A stretch of DNA of 64,000 bases. Origin: Bacteroidota bacterium (GTDB lineage: Bacteria > Bacteroidota > Bacteroidia > NS11-12g > UBA955). Each line of letters begins with the position of its first letter. Positions within the stretch are counted from its first letter, which is position 1. Under the pieces are notes generated by a model. That model made no database searches and had not been told where the DNA came from. It was given only the letters and a program-made list of their open reading frames with translations. The stretch covers positions 27,450 to 91,449 of the forward strand of contig JAURFW010000009.1 in NCBI GenBank assembly GCA_030834125.1, given 5' to 3'. Positions 29,847 to 38,707 of the stretch are shown piece after piece. Made by a program: the position numbers and the translations under genes.

Positions 29847-30470
29847 CTACAAATATGGCTCAACTTCCATTAATCCGGGAACGAAATACAACTTGCCTGT
29901 TTCAACCTCTAAGCACTTAAAACGAGAACGAAGTTTTTCACCTTTAACAAAGATACGGCCATCCCTAGTTTGAAATTTAGATCCATGTTTAAGGGATTCA
30001 ACGAAAACTAAATGTTGGTTACTATCATCATATCGTTTTAATACTCGTATTAAATTAGGATCACTACAGCTACTTGCACCTGGATTACTTAAATAACTTT
30101 TTATTGCACTGTAAACATCATCAGGGAAAATTGATTTTTCAATTATTGGATCTGAAATAATTTGAAACTCCTTTTTCCATTCAACACCGTGCGGTTGAAC
30201 TCTGAATCCACGTTTTTCAAAATTTATTAGATGTGCTGTCTCATGTAGGAAAGTAACTAAGAATGCAAATTGGTTTAAGTTGTTATTCACGGAAATTCTA
30301 TGAGCTTCTCCTTTTCGGGGAGGACGATAATCACCTAACTTAGTTTTTCTCGGTTTTTTTATATGTAATTGAATACCATATTCCCACAAAATATCGTGGC
30401 AATAATCTTCAACTCCTGGAGGGAGATATTTTCTTAAGGTCTTAATTAACAATTCAGATCGTGACCCCAT
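29847..30470 (-). CDS. SprT-like zinc metalloprotease domain protein
   Basis: 207 residues. The zinc site is H76-E-T-A-H80 with a third histidine at 94 (QPHGVEW), the SprT arrangement. Eukaryotic Spartan, with the same domain, cleaves DNA-protein crosslinks; bacterial SprT-like roles are unclear. The C-terminal part (from about 150) looks like a small beta domain (FVESLKHGSKFQTRDGRIF) rather than a zinc ribbon, since it lacks paired cysteines. The six-base gap to lhgO suggests an operon. Confidence 0.82.
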   Translation of the reverse strand: MGSRSELLIKTLRKYLPPGVEDYCHDILWEYGIQLHIKKPRKTKLGDYRPPRKGEAHRISVNNNLNQFAFLVTFLHETAHLINFEKRGFRVQPHGVEWKKEFQIISDPIIEKSIFPDDVYSAIKSYLSNPGASSCSDPNLIRVLKRYDDSNQHLVFVESLKHGSKFQTRDGRIFVKGEKLRSRFKCLEVETGKLYFVPGLMEVEPYL

Positions 30471-30476
30471 ATTTTA

Positions 30477-31667
30477 TTAATTTTTGTATCGTTGCACCAC
30501 TTTTTCTGCAATGGTTAATCCAATAGACAATGAAGAGGTAGCAGCTGGACTAGGAGCATTTAAAACATGGATAAACTTATCAGATTCTTGAATATAGAAA
30601 TCATCAATTAGATTACCATTTCTATCGCACGCTTGAGCTCTAACACCAGATGGTGCTATTTCTAAATCATCTTTTTGAATTTCTGGCACTAATTTTTGTA
30701 GTGCTTTTGTAAACGCTGTTTTTGAAAACGAGCGATAAAACTCTCCTAAACCTGCCTTCCAATATTTAAATGCTACTTTTTGGAAACCCCGCCAAAATAA
30801 ACTTTGAAATGTTTCAGACAAACTAAAATCTGTTTTCTTATAACCTTCTCGCTTAAAAGCAAATACTGCATTTGGTCCTGCTTCAATTTCACCGGTTATT
30901 CTCCGAGTAAAATGTACTCCCAAAAATGGGAAATTCGAATCTGGAACAGGATAAATAAGATTTTTAACTAAATGCGCTTTCTTTGGAGATATAGTGTAAT
31001 ATTCTCCTCTAAATGGGATTATTCTTACATCTAGCTTTTCCCCTGCCAGACTTGCAATCTTGTCACAGTATAGTCCTGCGCAGTTAATTACCAAATCTGC
31101 ATCAATTCTCTGGTTAGTCGTTTGAACATAAGAATCATCAAATGACACTACTTCCTCATTAAAATAGAATTGAACATTACCTAAAACGTCTAAATCTTTT
31201 CTCATTTCTTCAGTAACCTTCTTATAAGCAACAATACCAGTCTGGGGCACCTTAATTCCTTTTATTCCCGTGCAATGCGGTTCAATCTCTTTAATTTGAT
31301 TACTATTTATAAACTCTAAATCTTCCAAGCCATTTTCTATTCCTCGTTGATATAACTTGTCTAACGCATCTAATTGACCGTCGTTTAATGCAACTATAAT
31401 CTTACCACATATTTCAAAAGGGATACCCTTTCGTTTACAAAAGTCTATTAAAAAATGATACCCTCGAATACAGTTTTTTGCTTTCAAACTTCCCGGCTTG
31501 TAATAAATCCCAGAGTGAATAACGCCCGAATTGTGACCCGTCTGATGACTTGCAACTTCAGACTCTTTTTCAATTATTTTTATATCCCAGCTTGGTTTAA
31601 GATTATTCAATTGATAAGCTGTTGATAGCCCAACTATACCCGCTCCAATTATTACAATTTCAGGCAT
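30477..31667 (-). CDS. lhgO: L-2-hydroxyglutarate oxidase
   Basis: FAD-dependent enzyme of the DAO family, 396 residues. The FAD Rossmann loop GAGIVGLSTAYQL starts at residue 8. The early HQTGHNSGVIHSGIYY is the LhgO/L2HGDH signature. It oxidises L-2-hydroxyglutarate, a by-product of dehydrogenases acting on 2-oxoglutarate, and passes electrons to the quinone pool. It overlaps the DUF2851 gene by eight bases. Confidence 0.9.
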   Translation of the reverse strand: MPEIVIIGAGIVGLSTAYQLNNLKPSWDIKIIEKESEVASHQTGHNSGVIHSGIYYKPGSLKAKNCIRGYHFLIDFCKRKGIPFEICGKIIVALNDGQLDALDKLYQRGIENGLEDLEFINSNQIKEIEPHCTGIKGIKVPQTGIVAYKKVTEEMRKDLDVLGNVQFYFNEEVVSFDDSYVQTTNQRIDADLVINCAGLYCDKIASLAGEKLDVRIIPFRGEYYTISPKKAHLVKNLIYPVPDSNFPFLGVHFTRRITGEIEAGPNAVFAFKREGYKKTDFSLSETFQSLFWRGFQKVAFKYWKAGLGEFYRSFSKTAFTKALQKLVPEIQKDDLEIAPSGVRAQACDRNGNLIDDFYIQESDKFIHVLNAPSPAATSSLSIGLTIAEKVVQRYKN

Positions 31668-32895
31668 TCACAAATTTATTATTTTTACATGAGGATAAAA
31701 GACAATCTGCGCAATTTAGATTATTACACCAATTTTTCACCTGATGGATAATTGCATGATCTTGCCATTTATTTTCAATTCTTTCACAATTATTTAAGTT
31801 ATTCAAAAACCTTTGATGTATACCGATAACTTTTGGCTTCAATCCAATTAATTGACTCTGCCATAAACTTGAATTATTCTCTTTATTAAATGAATAATAA
31901 ATGCCTATTGTATTTACCCAAACCTCAATCTGAAGGTTAATATTTATAGTTTTTGAATATTGGACCTTATAATCAAACCATTTGAAGAAACTTTGTACAT
32001 CGCAGTAATTTTTCAGAACATCCCAATTCTCAAATGCATTTATTAAAAAATCAATAATTTGAAGCATTCTTTGTTCCAATGCTAATCCCCTATTTGAAGA
32101 TGACTTTTCCCAATACCAATAATGTCTAGATATTGGATATTTTGATTTATATACTATTAGATCATTATTGAACTTAGTTAAAACATCGTCTTTTAGGAGT
32201 GTCTTTGTTATATCTAAACCTGTACGAACTATTAATAAATATATAATTTCACTGATGTTCTTTTTAAGAATAACTGAATCATTAACTTCATTTAGTGCAA
32301 TTTCTAGCTGTAATCTGTTCCTATTATTTACAAAATAAGACGTAATCCAAAAGATAAATGAACGGCGAAAGTTACCCTTGTTCATTTCAACTTTATTTTT
32401 CAATTGTATTAATTGCTCTTGAAATCTAATATTCAAAGCCCTCTCAAATTGCGGACGAATTTGATTATTATAATTTTCCTGCCAATTCAAACCTAAACAT
32501 TTGATTAATTGGTTTTGCGATTCATACAAATCTTTTACCTGAAAATAATCTGACAAAACTAATGTAGGTATGACTTCATCATTATAATTATTGATTAATG
32601 TGTCATTTTCCCATACTACATGAAGTATGACCTTATTATAATTTCTATCTTTATGATGTAAATGTAAATTCCAATCTGATGATTTAAAATGAATTTCAAT
32701 ATCACCCCAAAATTGCACACCATTAATTACAACATTAGCTCCTGTAAAATCTGGACCTTGACCAAAATTGAGAACACCTCGAGAATGTATTTTTAAGTTT
32801 AAATTATTCGATAACCTAAAGTTTTTGAGGTTTATTTTTTTATCCCAAAATTGCTGAATAATTGATTCAGGGAGTCTTTCTTTTTTAATCCCCAT
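31660..32895 (-). CDS. DUF2851 family protein
   Basis: 411 residues. The N-terminal GVLNFGQGPDFTGANV and GDIEIHFKSSDWNLHLHH are characteristic of DUF2851, a family almost confined to Bacteroidota and of unknown function; the conserved G-D-I-E-I-H and D-W segment resembles a nuclease-like core, but I would not assign activity. A cysteine cluster (CADCLLSSCKNNK) sits at the very C-terminus and may bind metal. Confidence 0.85.
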   Translation of the reverse strand: MGIKKERLPESIIQQFWDKKINLKNFRLSNNLNLKIHSRGVLNFGQGPDFTGANVVINGVQFWGDIEIHFKSSDWNLHLHHKDRNYNKVILHVVWENDTLINNYNDEVIPTLVLSDYFQVKDLYESQNQLIKCLGLNWQENYNNQIRPQFERALNIRFQEQLIQLKNKVEMNKGNFRRSFIFWITSYFVNNRNRLQLEIALNEVNDSVILKKNISEIIYLLIVRTGLDITKTLLKDDVLTKFNNDLIVYKSKYPISRHYWYWEKSSSNRGLALEQRMLQIIDFLINAFENWDVLKNYCDVQSFFKWFDYKVQYSKTININLQIEVWVNTIGIYYSFNKENNSSLWQSQLIGLKPKVIGIHQRFLNNLNNCERIENKWQDHAIIHQVKNWCNNLNCADCLLSSCKNNKFVNA

Positions 32896-32917
32896 AAAAG
32901 AATTTACATAAATTCTT

Positions 32918-33766
32918 TTAATAGGTTTCTATGGTAGTATGTTGAATTCTAAAATGCTTAATTTCTTCTTTGATACTTTCTTTAATGAGCAATGAATCTG
33001 AATTATTCTTCAATTTCACTTCTAGAGTACAGGCATTTCGGGTAGTACTAATTGCCCAAACATGTACATTTTTTACTTCTAGAACTCCCTCAATTTGTTC
33101 AATTCTTAAATACATTTCATCTATAGAGATTTCATAAGGAACGCCATCCAAACTTAATCTCAATGTTTTACGAAACAAATTCCATGTACCATAAAGAATT
33201 ACAACTCCAATTAATGCCCCGATCAAAGGATCAATACATGAAGGCCCGCCATAAATAATAAAAACCCCTCCAACCAGAACTGCGAGACTAACTAATACAT
33301 CTGCAGCCATATGCAGAAATGCCGCCCTATTATTAAGCTCTTTTTCCTTAAAGAATAATAACGCTGTAAGTGTATTAATTAGAATACCCAATCCAGCAAT
33401 CCCAACAACAATTTCCGAGTCAATTTTAGTTGGTATTTTTATTCTCAAATACGCATCGGAAAACATTTCTCCAACGGCCCAAAATAAGATAATACAATTT
33501 GCCAATGAAGCTAAAATAGTTCCTTTGGAATAACCATAAGTATATGTTTTCGTAGGTGATTTACTTGCCATAAAGAAGGCAAACCAACTAATTATTAGAC
33601 CTAATACATCTGACAAGTTATGCCAAGCATCAGCTTTGAGACTAATTGAATTGACCTTCCAACCATAAAAAAACTCAACACAGACGAAAACTATGTTGAG
33701 TAATATTCCCCACAGGAATTTATTATTTACCTGCAGATGATGGTCGTGATGATCGTGATTATGCAT
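32918..33766 (-). CDS. cation diffusion facilitator, zinc efflux type
   Basis: 282 residues with six membrane segments and a His-rich N-terminus (HNHDHHDHH). Two HxxxD pairs, H49-NLS-D53 and HMAAD in the fifth segment, form the zinc-type transport site. A cytoplasmic ferredoxin-like domain occupies about 205-282. It exchanges Zn(II) or Cd(II) for protons. The ATG overlaps the stop of odhB by one base, so expression is coupled although function is not obviously related. Confidence 0.9.
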   Translation of the reverse strand: MHNHDHHDHHLQVNNKFLWGILLNIVFVCVEFFYGWKVNSISLKADAWHNLSDVLGLIISWFAFFMASKSPTKTYTYGYSKGTILASLANCIILFWAVGEMFSDAYLRIKIPTKIDSEIVVGIAGLGILINTLTALLFFKEKELNNRAAFLHMAADVLVSLAVLVGGVFIIYGGPSCIDPLIGALIGVVILYGTWNLFRKTLRLSLDGVPYEISIDEMYLRIEQIEGVLEVKNVHVWAISTTRNACTLEVKLKNNSDSLLIKESIKEEIKHFRIQHTTIETY

Positions 33767-35019
33767 TAAAACCCAAGTAATACTTCTTCCGGCTTTCTAC
33801 CATCGAATAGCATTTCTGGATTTTCTAATAGGTTTTTAACTCTTACTAAGAAACTCACACTTTCCCTCCCATCAATTATTCTATGGTCATAACTAAGTGC
33901 AAGGTACATCATAGGGCGAACAACAATTTGTCCATTCACTACAACTGGACGCTCTACTATATTATGCATACCCAGAATACCACTTTGAGGTGGATTTAAA
34001 ATAGGAGTACTCATCATAGAACCAAAAACTCCACCATTAGTAATCGTGAAAGTGCCCCCAGTCATTTCATCTATGCTTAGTTTATTATCTCGTGCTTTTA
34101 ATGCTAATCTTTTTACTTCTTTTTCTATTCCGTCAAGACTAAGAGTTTCAGCGCTTCTAATAACTGGAACAACTAAACCTTTAGGTGCACTAACCGCTAT
34201 GGAAATGTCACAGTAATCATGATAAACAATTTCCTCGCCGTCAAGACTTGCATTGACTGCAGGCCATTCTTTTAGAGCAATACAAACCGCTCTGGTAAAG
34301 AAACTCATAAAACCAAGATTTATCCCGAATTCTTCCTTAAAACGTTCTTTATATTGCTTTCTCAAATCCATTATAGGCTTCATATTAACCTCATTAAATG
34401 TGGTCAACATAGCGCTATCATTTTTAGCAGATACAAGACGTTTAGCAACGGTTTTACGCAGATTACTCATTTTCTCTCTACGAGATTCACGAGAAGAAGA
34501 ATTAGTTCCTTTATATACACCCAATTTAACGATAGCCTCCAAGGCATCCACTTTGGTTATTTTTCCATTTGACCCCGTACCTTTGATATGATCTGGGTTA
34601 ATACCGTATTCTTTAATTAATTCAACCGCTATAGGAGAAATATTTAAATCTCCAATCTCAATAGATTTATTTCCCTCTGTAGACTGGGATTCAACAGCTT
34701 TAGTTTCTACTATGGGTTTGGGTGATTCTTTAGTTTCTGCTGCTTTAGACTTTTCAGTTTTAGCAATCTCTGGTTTTTTTGCATTGGTATTAATTACGGC
34801 AATAACTGTATTAACTTCAATTGTATCTCCTTCATTTCCAATGAGTTTTTCAATTACTCCAGCTTTCTCCGCATTAACTTCAAAAGTTGCTTTATCACTT
34901 TCAAATTCAGCAATTGGATCATCCATTTCAACCCAATCACCTTCTTTTACCAACCACGTTGCAACAGTTACTTCACTAACTGACTCCCCTGGGGCGGGAA
35001 CTTTTATTTCAAGTGCCAT
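33766..35019 (-). CDS. odhB: dihydrolipoyllysine succinyltransferase (2-oxoglutarate dehydrogenase E2)
   Basis: E2 core of the 2-oxoglutarate dehydrogenase complex, 417 residues. The lipoyl domain has the modified Lys43 in [10 protein letters not shown] peripheral-subunit-binding domain lies at about 125-160 ([15 protein letters not shown]). The acyltransferase active site is H379 and D383 in [11 protein letters not shown]. The usual partner odhA (E1) is not next to it: the upstream neighbour is an OmpA gene. Its lipoyl group would be made by the lipA product in this window. Confidence 0.95.
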   Translation of the reverse strand: MALEIKVPAPGESVSEVTVATWLVKEGDWVEMDDPIAEFESDKATFEVNAEKAGVIEKLIGNEGDTIEVNTVIAVINTNAKKPEIAKTEKSKAAETKESPKPIVETKAVESQSTEGNKSIEIGDLNISPIAVELIKEYGINPDHIKGTGSNGKITKVDALEAIVKLGVYKGTNSSSRESRREKMSNLRKTVAKRLVSAKNDSAMLTTFNEVNMKPIMDLRKQYKERFKEEFGINLGFMSFFTRAVCIALKEWPAVNASLDGEEIVYHDYCDISIAVSAPKGLVVPVIRSAETLSLDGIEKEVKRLALKARDNKLSIDEMTGGTFTITNGGVFGSMMSTPILNPPQSGILGMHNIVERPVVVNGQIVVRPMMYLALSYDHRIIDGRESVSFLVRVKNLLENPEMLFDGRKPEEVLLGF

Positions 35020-35026
35020 TATTATA

Positions 35027-35034
35027 CAAATATA
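35027..35034 (-). promoter_or_regulatory. TAnnTTTG box before odhB
   Basis: TATATTTG on the minus strand, seven bases before the odhB ATG, between that gene and the long terminator at 35061-35107. The isolated position between a terminator and a start codon supports a real promoter. Confidence 0.45.
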
Positions 35035-35060
35035 AAGATAGTTCTTCTATAGACGAATTA

Positions 35061-35107
35061 AACACAAACAAAAAATGCCCTTTATTAGGGCATTTTTTGT
35101 TTGTGTT
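35061..35107. terminator. long perfect-stem terminator after the OmpA gene
   Basis: A perfect 20-bp inverted repeat (35061-35080 and 35088-35107) around a 7-nt loop. The GC core is TGCCC/GGGCA and the flanks are A-rich on one side and T-rich on the other, so it can act in both directions; by position it ends the minus-strand gene at 35116-36300. Confidence 0.85.
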
Positions 35108-35115
35108 AACTGTGT

Positions 35116-36300
35116 TTAATCTAATTTTATTCTTACCTCAACACACCTATTCTTTTCATCCTCGGTAAAAATTGGTTTCGCTTTACCAACCCCGTAATAT
35201 TTGAGTCGGCTACTTGAAACTCCAAGTTTAGTTAATTCATTTACATAATAGGAAGCCCTAGCATCGCTAATTTCCATATTAATTTCATCACTACCTCTAT
35301 CATCACCATGACCTATTAAAGTAACTGTTGCTTTAGGATTCTTGTTCAAAAAGTCTACAAGGAGCTTTAACTTTTCTAATTCTTTTGAATTTGTTGTTTT
35401 TGCATTAAACTCAAAGAAAATAATACTCTTTTGGGCAATATTACTTACCATCTTATATACATCTTGAGTATTTTCAGCAATTGTATCTACTACAACTACA
35501 GTATCTTCAACTACCGGACAACCAGCATTTTCAGTAATACCGGCAATATCTGGACAATCATCCTCACTATCAATTATACCATCACCATCACTATCTGGAC
35601 ACCCTTCAAATTCCTTTAAACCTGATACATCTGGGCATTTATCTTTTGAATTTGGAATTCCGTCTTTATCTGAATCAGGACAACCATTCAACGACACTAT
35701 ACCTGCCTCATTTGGACAAGCATCATCAAGGTCAAAAACACCGTCATTATCTGTATCTGTTGGACAGCCAAAAACATTTACATTTTGTGCATATTTTTCT
35801 GGTGTATTAGGACATTTATCTTTTTTATCATTAACACCGTCTTTATCTGAATCTCCAGGGAAAATTTCTTTTAAACGGAATGTAACCTGAGCAGTAGGTC
35901 CTAACCAAAATGCCCAACCTGCTTTCACGCTAAATATGCTATTCTCGGGATAATAACTTATTCCTAGATCTTGCCTACCAGTGAATGGAAACAATTCAGG
36001 ACGAGGGGTCATCATATCAAAAATGGCTCTACCATAATAAGCGGATATTTTATTATTAATCTTGTAGGTTAAACCTATATTATCAATAAGTCTGTTACCC
36101 GGAAAAATATTTACTGTAGCATAAACTCCCATTTTTTTCTTCCAGAATAATTCAGGATAAAATACCGACACACGAGGGGCAAAAGAGGTAGTTCCGTTGT
36201 ACATTACTAAATCGGCACCACCACCAATTTCTAATCCTTGTGAAAATAACGACTGTGCCGTCATTAATAGTGTAAAAATTATACCAAAAACTTTTTTCAT
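35116..36300 (-). CDS. OmpA-family outer membrane protein with thrombospondin type 3 repeats
   Basis: 394 residues: signal peptide (1-20, cut near SLFS/QG), an N-terminal beta-barrel-like region to about 145, then about five thrombospondin-3 calcium-binding repeats (DSDKDGVNDKKDKCPN and similar, about 148-262), then an OmpA peptidoglycan-binding domain at about 285-394 with GHGDDRGSDEIN. The protein would link outer membrane and cell wall. Similar architecture is common in Bacteroidota. Confidence 0.92.
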   Translation of the reverse strand: MKKVFGIIFTLLMTAQSLFSQGLEIGGGADLVMYNGTTSFAPRVSVFYPELFWKKKMGVYATVNIFPGNRLIDNIGLTYKINNKISAYYGRAIFDMMTPRPELFPFTGRQDLGISYYPENSIFSVKAGWAFWLGPTAQVTFRLKEIFPGDSDKDGVNDKKDKCPNTPEKYAQNVNVFGCPTDTDNDGVFDLDDACPNEAGIVSLNGCPDSDKDGIPNSKDKCPDVSGLKEFEGCPDSDGDGIIDSEDDCPDIAGITENAGCPVVEDTVVVVDTIAENTQDVYKMVSNIAQKSIIFFEFNAKTTNSKELEKLKLLVDFLNKNPKATVTLIGHGDDRGSDEINMEISDARASYYVNELTKLGVSSSRLKYYGVGKAKPIFTEDEKNRCVEVRIKLD

Positions 36301-36316
36301 TTAAAATAATTTTTTT

Positions 36317-36324
36317 CAAATATA
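36317..36324 (-). promoter_or_regulatory. TAnnTTTG box before the OmpA gene
   Basis: TATATTTG on the minus strand, 16 bases before the ATG at 36300. Perfect -7 match; the -33 region is A-rich without a clear TTTG. Confidence 0.4.
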
Positions 36325-36400
36325 GCCTTGTAATTTTTTGTTTTACATAAATTTTTGTTAAAAATTGGTAAACTGTATAAAAAAATTTACAAATGGACCT

Positions 36401-36814
36401 CTAATTCCGATTATGTTTTGTAAAGCTTATTACTATTAACAGTAACGATACTATCATCATTACACCCCCAATTGGGGTAAGAAATCCAATTTTTTTTAGC
36501 GCAGTACTTAAAATTTCATTCAAAGCAATTAGCCATAATGAGATTGAAAATAAAATACTACCAAAAATAAATAATTTTAATAATCCATATTTACCATAAA
36601 GCTGATTACTAATAATTTCATTTTTATTATGCTGAACAAAATTAACCACCGCCATTATTAAAAATGACGAATAAATCCAATATTCACAACCCGTTTCCCA
36701 TACATTGATATACTTCTCACTTATTCTACTTTCTAACCCGTGAGCACCAAAGGCACCTAGACCTATACCAGATGCTAACATAAAAATTGCCAATGCCATT
36801 AAATTTCTTCTCAT
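36401..36814 (-). CDS. DUF423 family membrane protein
   Basis: About 137 residues with four membrane segments. GLGAFGAHGL near the N-terminus is the DUF423 signature. Function unknown. I place the start at the ATG at 36814 (MRRNLMALAIF), eight bases after the TonB-receptor stop; an in-frame ATG at 36844 would overlap that gene by 23 bases. It is probably co-transcribed with the receptor. Confidence 0.85.
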   Translation of the reverse strand: MRRNLMALAIFMLASGIGLGAFGAHGLESRISEKYINVWETGCEYWIYSSFLIMAVVNFVQHNKNEIISNQLYGKYGLLKLFIFGSILFSISLWLIALNEILSTALKKIGFLTPIGGVMMIVSLLLIVISFTKHNRN

Positions 36815-36821
36815 TATTGAA

Positions 36822-38696
36822 TTAAATTGAAATTTTTGCGCCAATAAAGATCCCTAAAGGTGGATTAGGAATAAAGTTAATTTCCTCAAACTGGGTATTT
36901 GTAATATTAGTTGAGTTGAAATAAATCATGTAATCCCTTTTGAAATATGAATTTTGGTAAGAAATTTTTACATCAATCAATGAATACGTATTTGAACTTT
37001 GTTGTCTATTGATAGACCTCCATGTGGCATTTAGGAATAGGTTATTGAATATCTCAAAATTTGCATTTACAATAGATTGAACTCTGACAAAATTTAAATT
37101 TACTTTGGACTCCCAACCGTCTTCTACCAAGATAGAATTTTGCATAGTGTTAAAATCCCAATTTAAACTGAAGGTTCTTCCAAAATATTCCTTTCTGAAT
37201 GATACCCCGCCTTCAATGCCAGTAAAATTTATTTCTTGGTAATTTTGTGGCATCCATGTTTGGCTTGTATCTCTTTTAACCCAATCAATAGAATTTGTAG
37301 TTTGTGTATTATAAATACTTAAATGACTTGAAAAATCTCCTTGTGTATTTCGAATACCTACTTCTTTACCTATTGCAAACTCAGACAACAGCAATGGGTT
37401 ACTCAAATTATTTGGACCGTTATAATATAAATCAGTGAAAGTAGGCACCCTCTGTCCCGTACCCATTGATCCATATAGTTTCCAGTTCTTGTATACCTCA
37501 GCAGAGAATTCAATCCCTGGATAATATTTCAATCCCGTTACCTCGGAATTCATCATATACCCACCTAATGAAACATAAAATACATCCCATAATCGTTGCG
37601 AAAAATCAATATAAGATCCCCAAAAATTTCTTTGATGATTCCCTAAATTATTACTCTGTATAGATTCTTGTCTTGCTTCAACGCCCAAACCTAATTCTCC
37701 GTTGAAAACTGGAAGCAAATAATTTACTTCTTGCATTTGAACTTTTGAGCTATGTTTATTTTGATATATGGATGGTTTTTGACGAATGTATATGTAATGA
37801 TCATAATTCCATCGATTTGATATATTAACTGAAATTGAGGCTTTTTCCGATTTTAAGAATTCTGCGGAAAAGTTTAAAAACTGCGTATTTACAATTTCAA
37901 TAGCTTCTTTATCATTTGGTGCAGCGTAAAAGTAACTTGCTCCAAAACTATTATTTGCAGCACCTCCAAGAATACTAATGGAAGCATCGACTGAAGAATT
38001 ATAAGCATTTATTCCTGCAATAGATTTATATGAATTGAATTCAGTATTATACCTAGACCCTTCACCTCCGAAGTATTCAAAATTAGCCCAAGCATTTATT
38101 TGTTTTGATCCACCTTTTAAATTGGCTTTAATTCCTTGGTTAATTCTATTACTTGAATCGCTTGGATAAAATGAATTTAATATCCCCTCAATTGTTAGGT
38201 GCTTTTCATCCGTTTTTATGTCCTTTCGGGTAATAATGTTAATTACACCTGACAAAGCATTTAATCCATACCTTCTGCCCATTGGGCCCTTAATAACTTC
38301 AATTCTCTCAATACTCGCCAATGGTATAGGAAGATTCATTTGATGATGCCCTGTTTGAGGATCACTCATGCGAATGCCATCAACCAAAATCAATACCTGA
38401 TCAAATGATCCCCCTCGAATAGATGCATCTGACTGCACTCCTAAAACACTTCTTTGACGCAAATCAACTCCTGCCACCACATTTAGAACGCTTACCACAT
38501 CCTGATATGGCAGGCTCTCAATTTGTTTTTTGGTTATTATTGATATTGTATTACCGCTTTCATCCAATCGGGTAATAGTTCGTGGAGATGTAATATACGT
38601 TGTTCCTAAATTAATCGTTTCCGTTGTATCATATTGTGCTGAAACAAAAAAAGCATTAACACAATAGATTAAAAACAAAAAAGTTCTTATTCTCAT
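36822..38696 (-). CDS. TonB-dependent outer membrane receptor
   Basis: 624 residues: signal peptide (1-20), plug domain at about 45-155 (SIRGGSFDQVLILVDGIRMSDP, then IERIEVIKGP and GVINIITRK) and a 22-strand-type barrel. It resembles the BtuB/cobalamin branch in size and lacks the N-terminal carboxypeptidase-like domain of SusC proteins. The ligand is not evident; no riboswitch was seen upstream, where it follows the metalloprotease gene by 11 bases. Confidence 0.9.
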   Translation of the reverse strand: MRIRTFLFLIYCVNAFFVSAQYDTTETINLGTTYITSPRTITRLDESGNTISIITKKQIESLPYQDVVSVLNVVAGVDLRQRSVLGVQSDASIRGGSFDQVLILVDGIRMSDPQTGHHQMNLPIPLASIERIEVIKGPMGRRYGLNALSGVINIITRKDIKTDEKHLTIEGILNSFYPSDSSNRINQGIKANLKGGSKQINAWANFEYFGGEGSRYNTEFNSYKSIAGINAYNSSVDASISILGGAANNSFGASYFYAAPNDKEAIEIVNTQFLNFSAEFLKSEKASISVNISNRWNYDHYIYIRQKPSIYQNKHSSKVQMQEVNYLLPVFNGELGLGVEARQESIQSNNLGNHQRNFWGSYIDFSQRLWDVFYVSLGGYMMNSEVTGLKYYPGIEFSAEVYKNWKLYGSMGTGQRVPTFTDLYYNGPNNLSNPLLLSEFAIGKEVGIRNTQGDFSSHLSIYNTQTTNSIDWVKRDTSQTWMPQNYQEINFTGIEGGVSFRKEYFGRTFSLNWDFNTMQNSILVEDGWESKVNLNFVRVQSIVNANFEIFNNLFLNATWRSINRQQSSNTYSLIDVKISYQNSYFKRDYMIYFNSTNITNTQFEEINFIPNPPLGIFIGAKISI

Positions 38697-38707
38697 AAAG
38701 TAAATAG

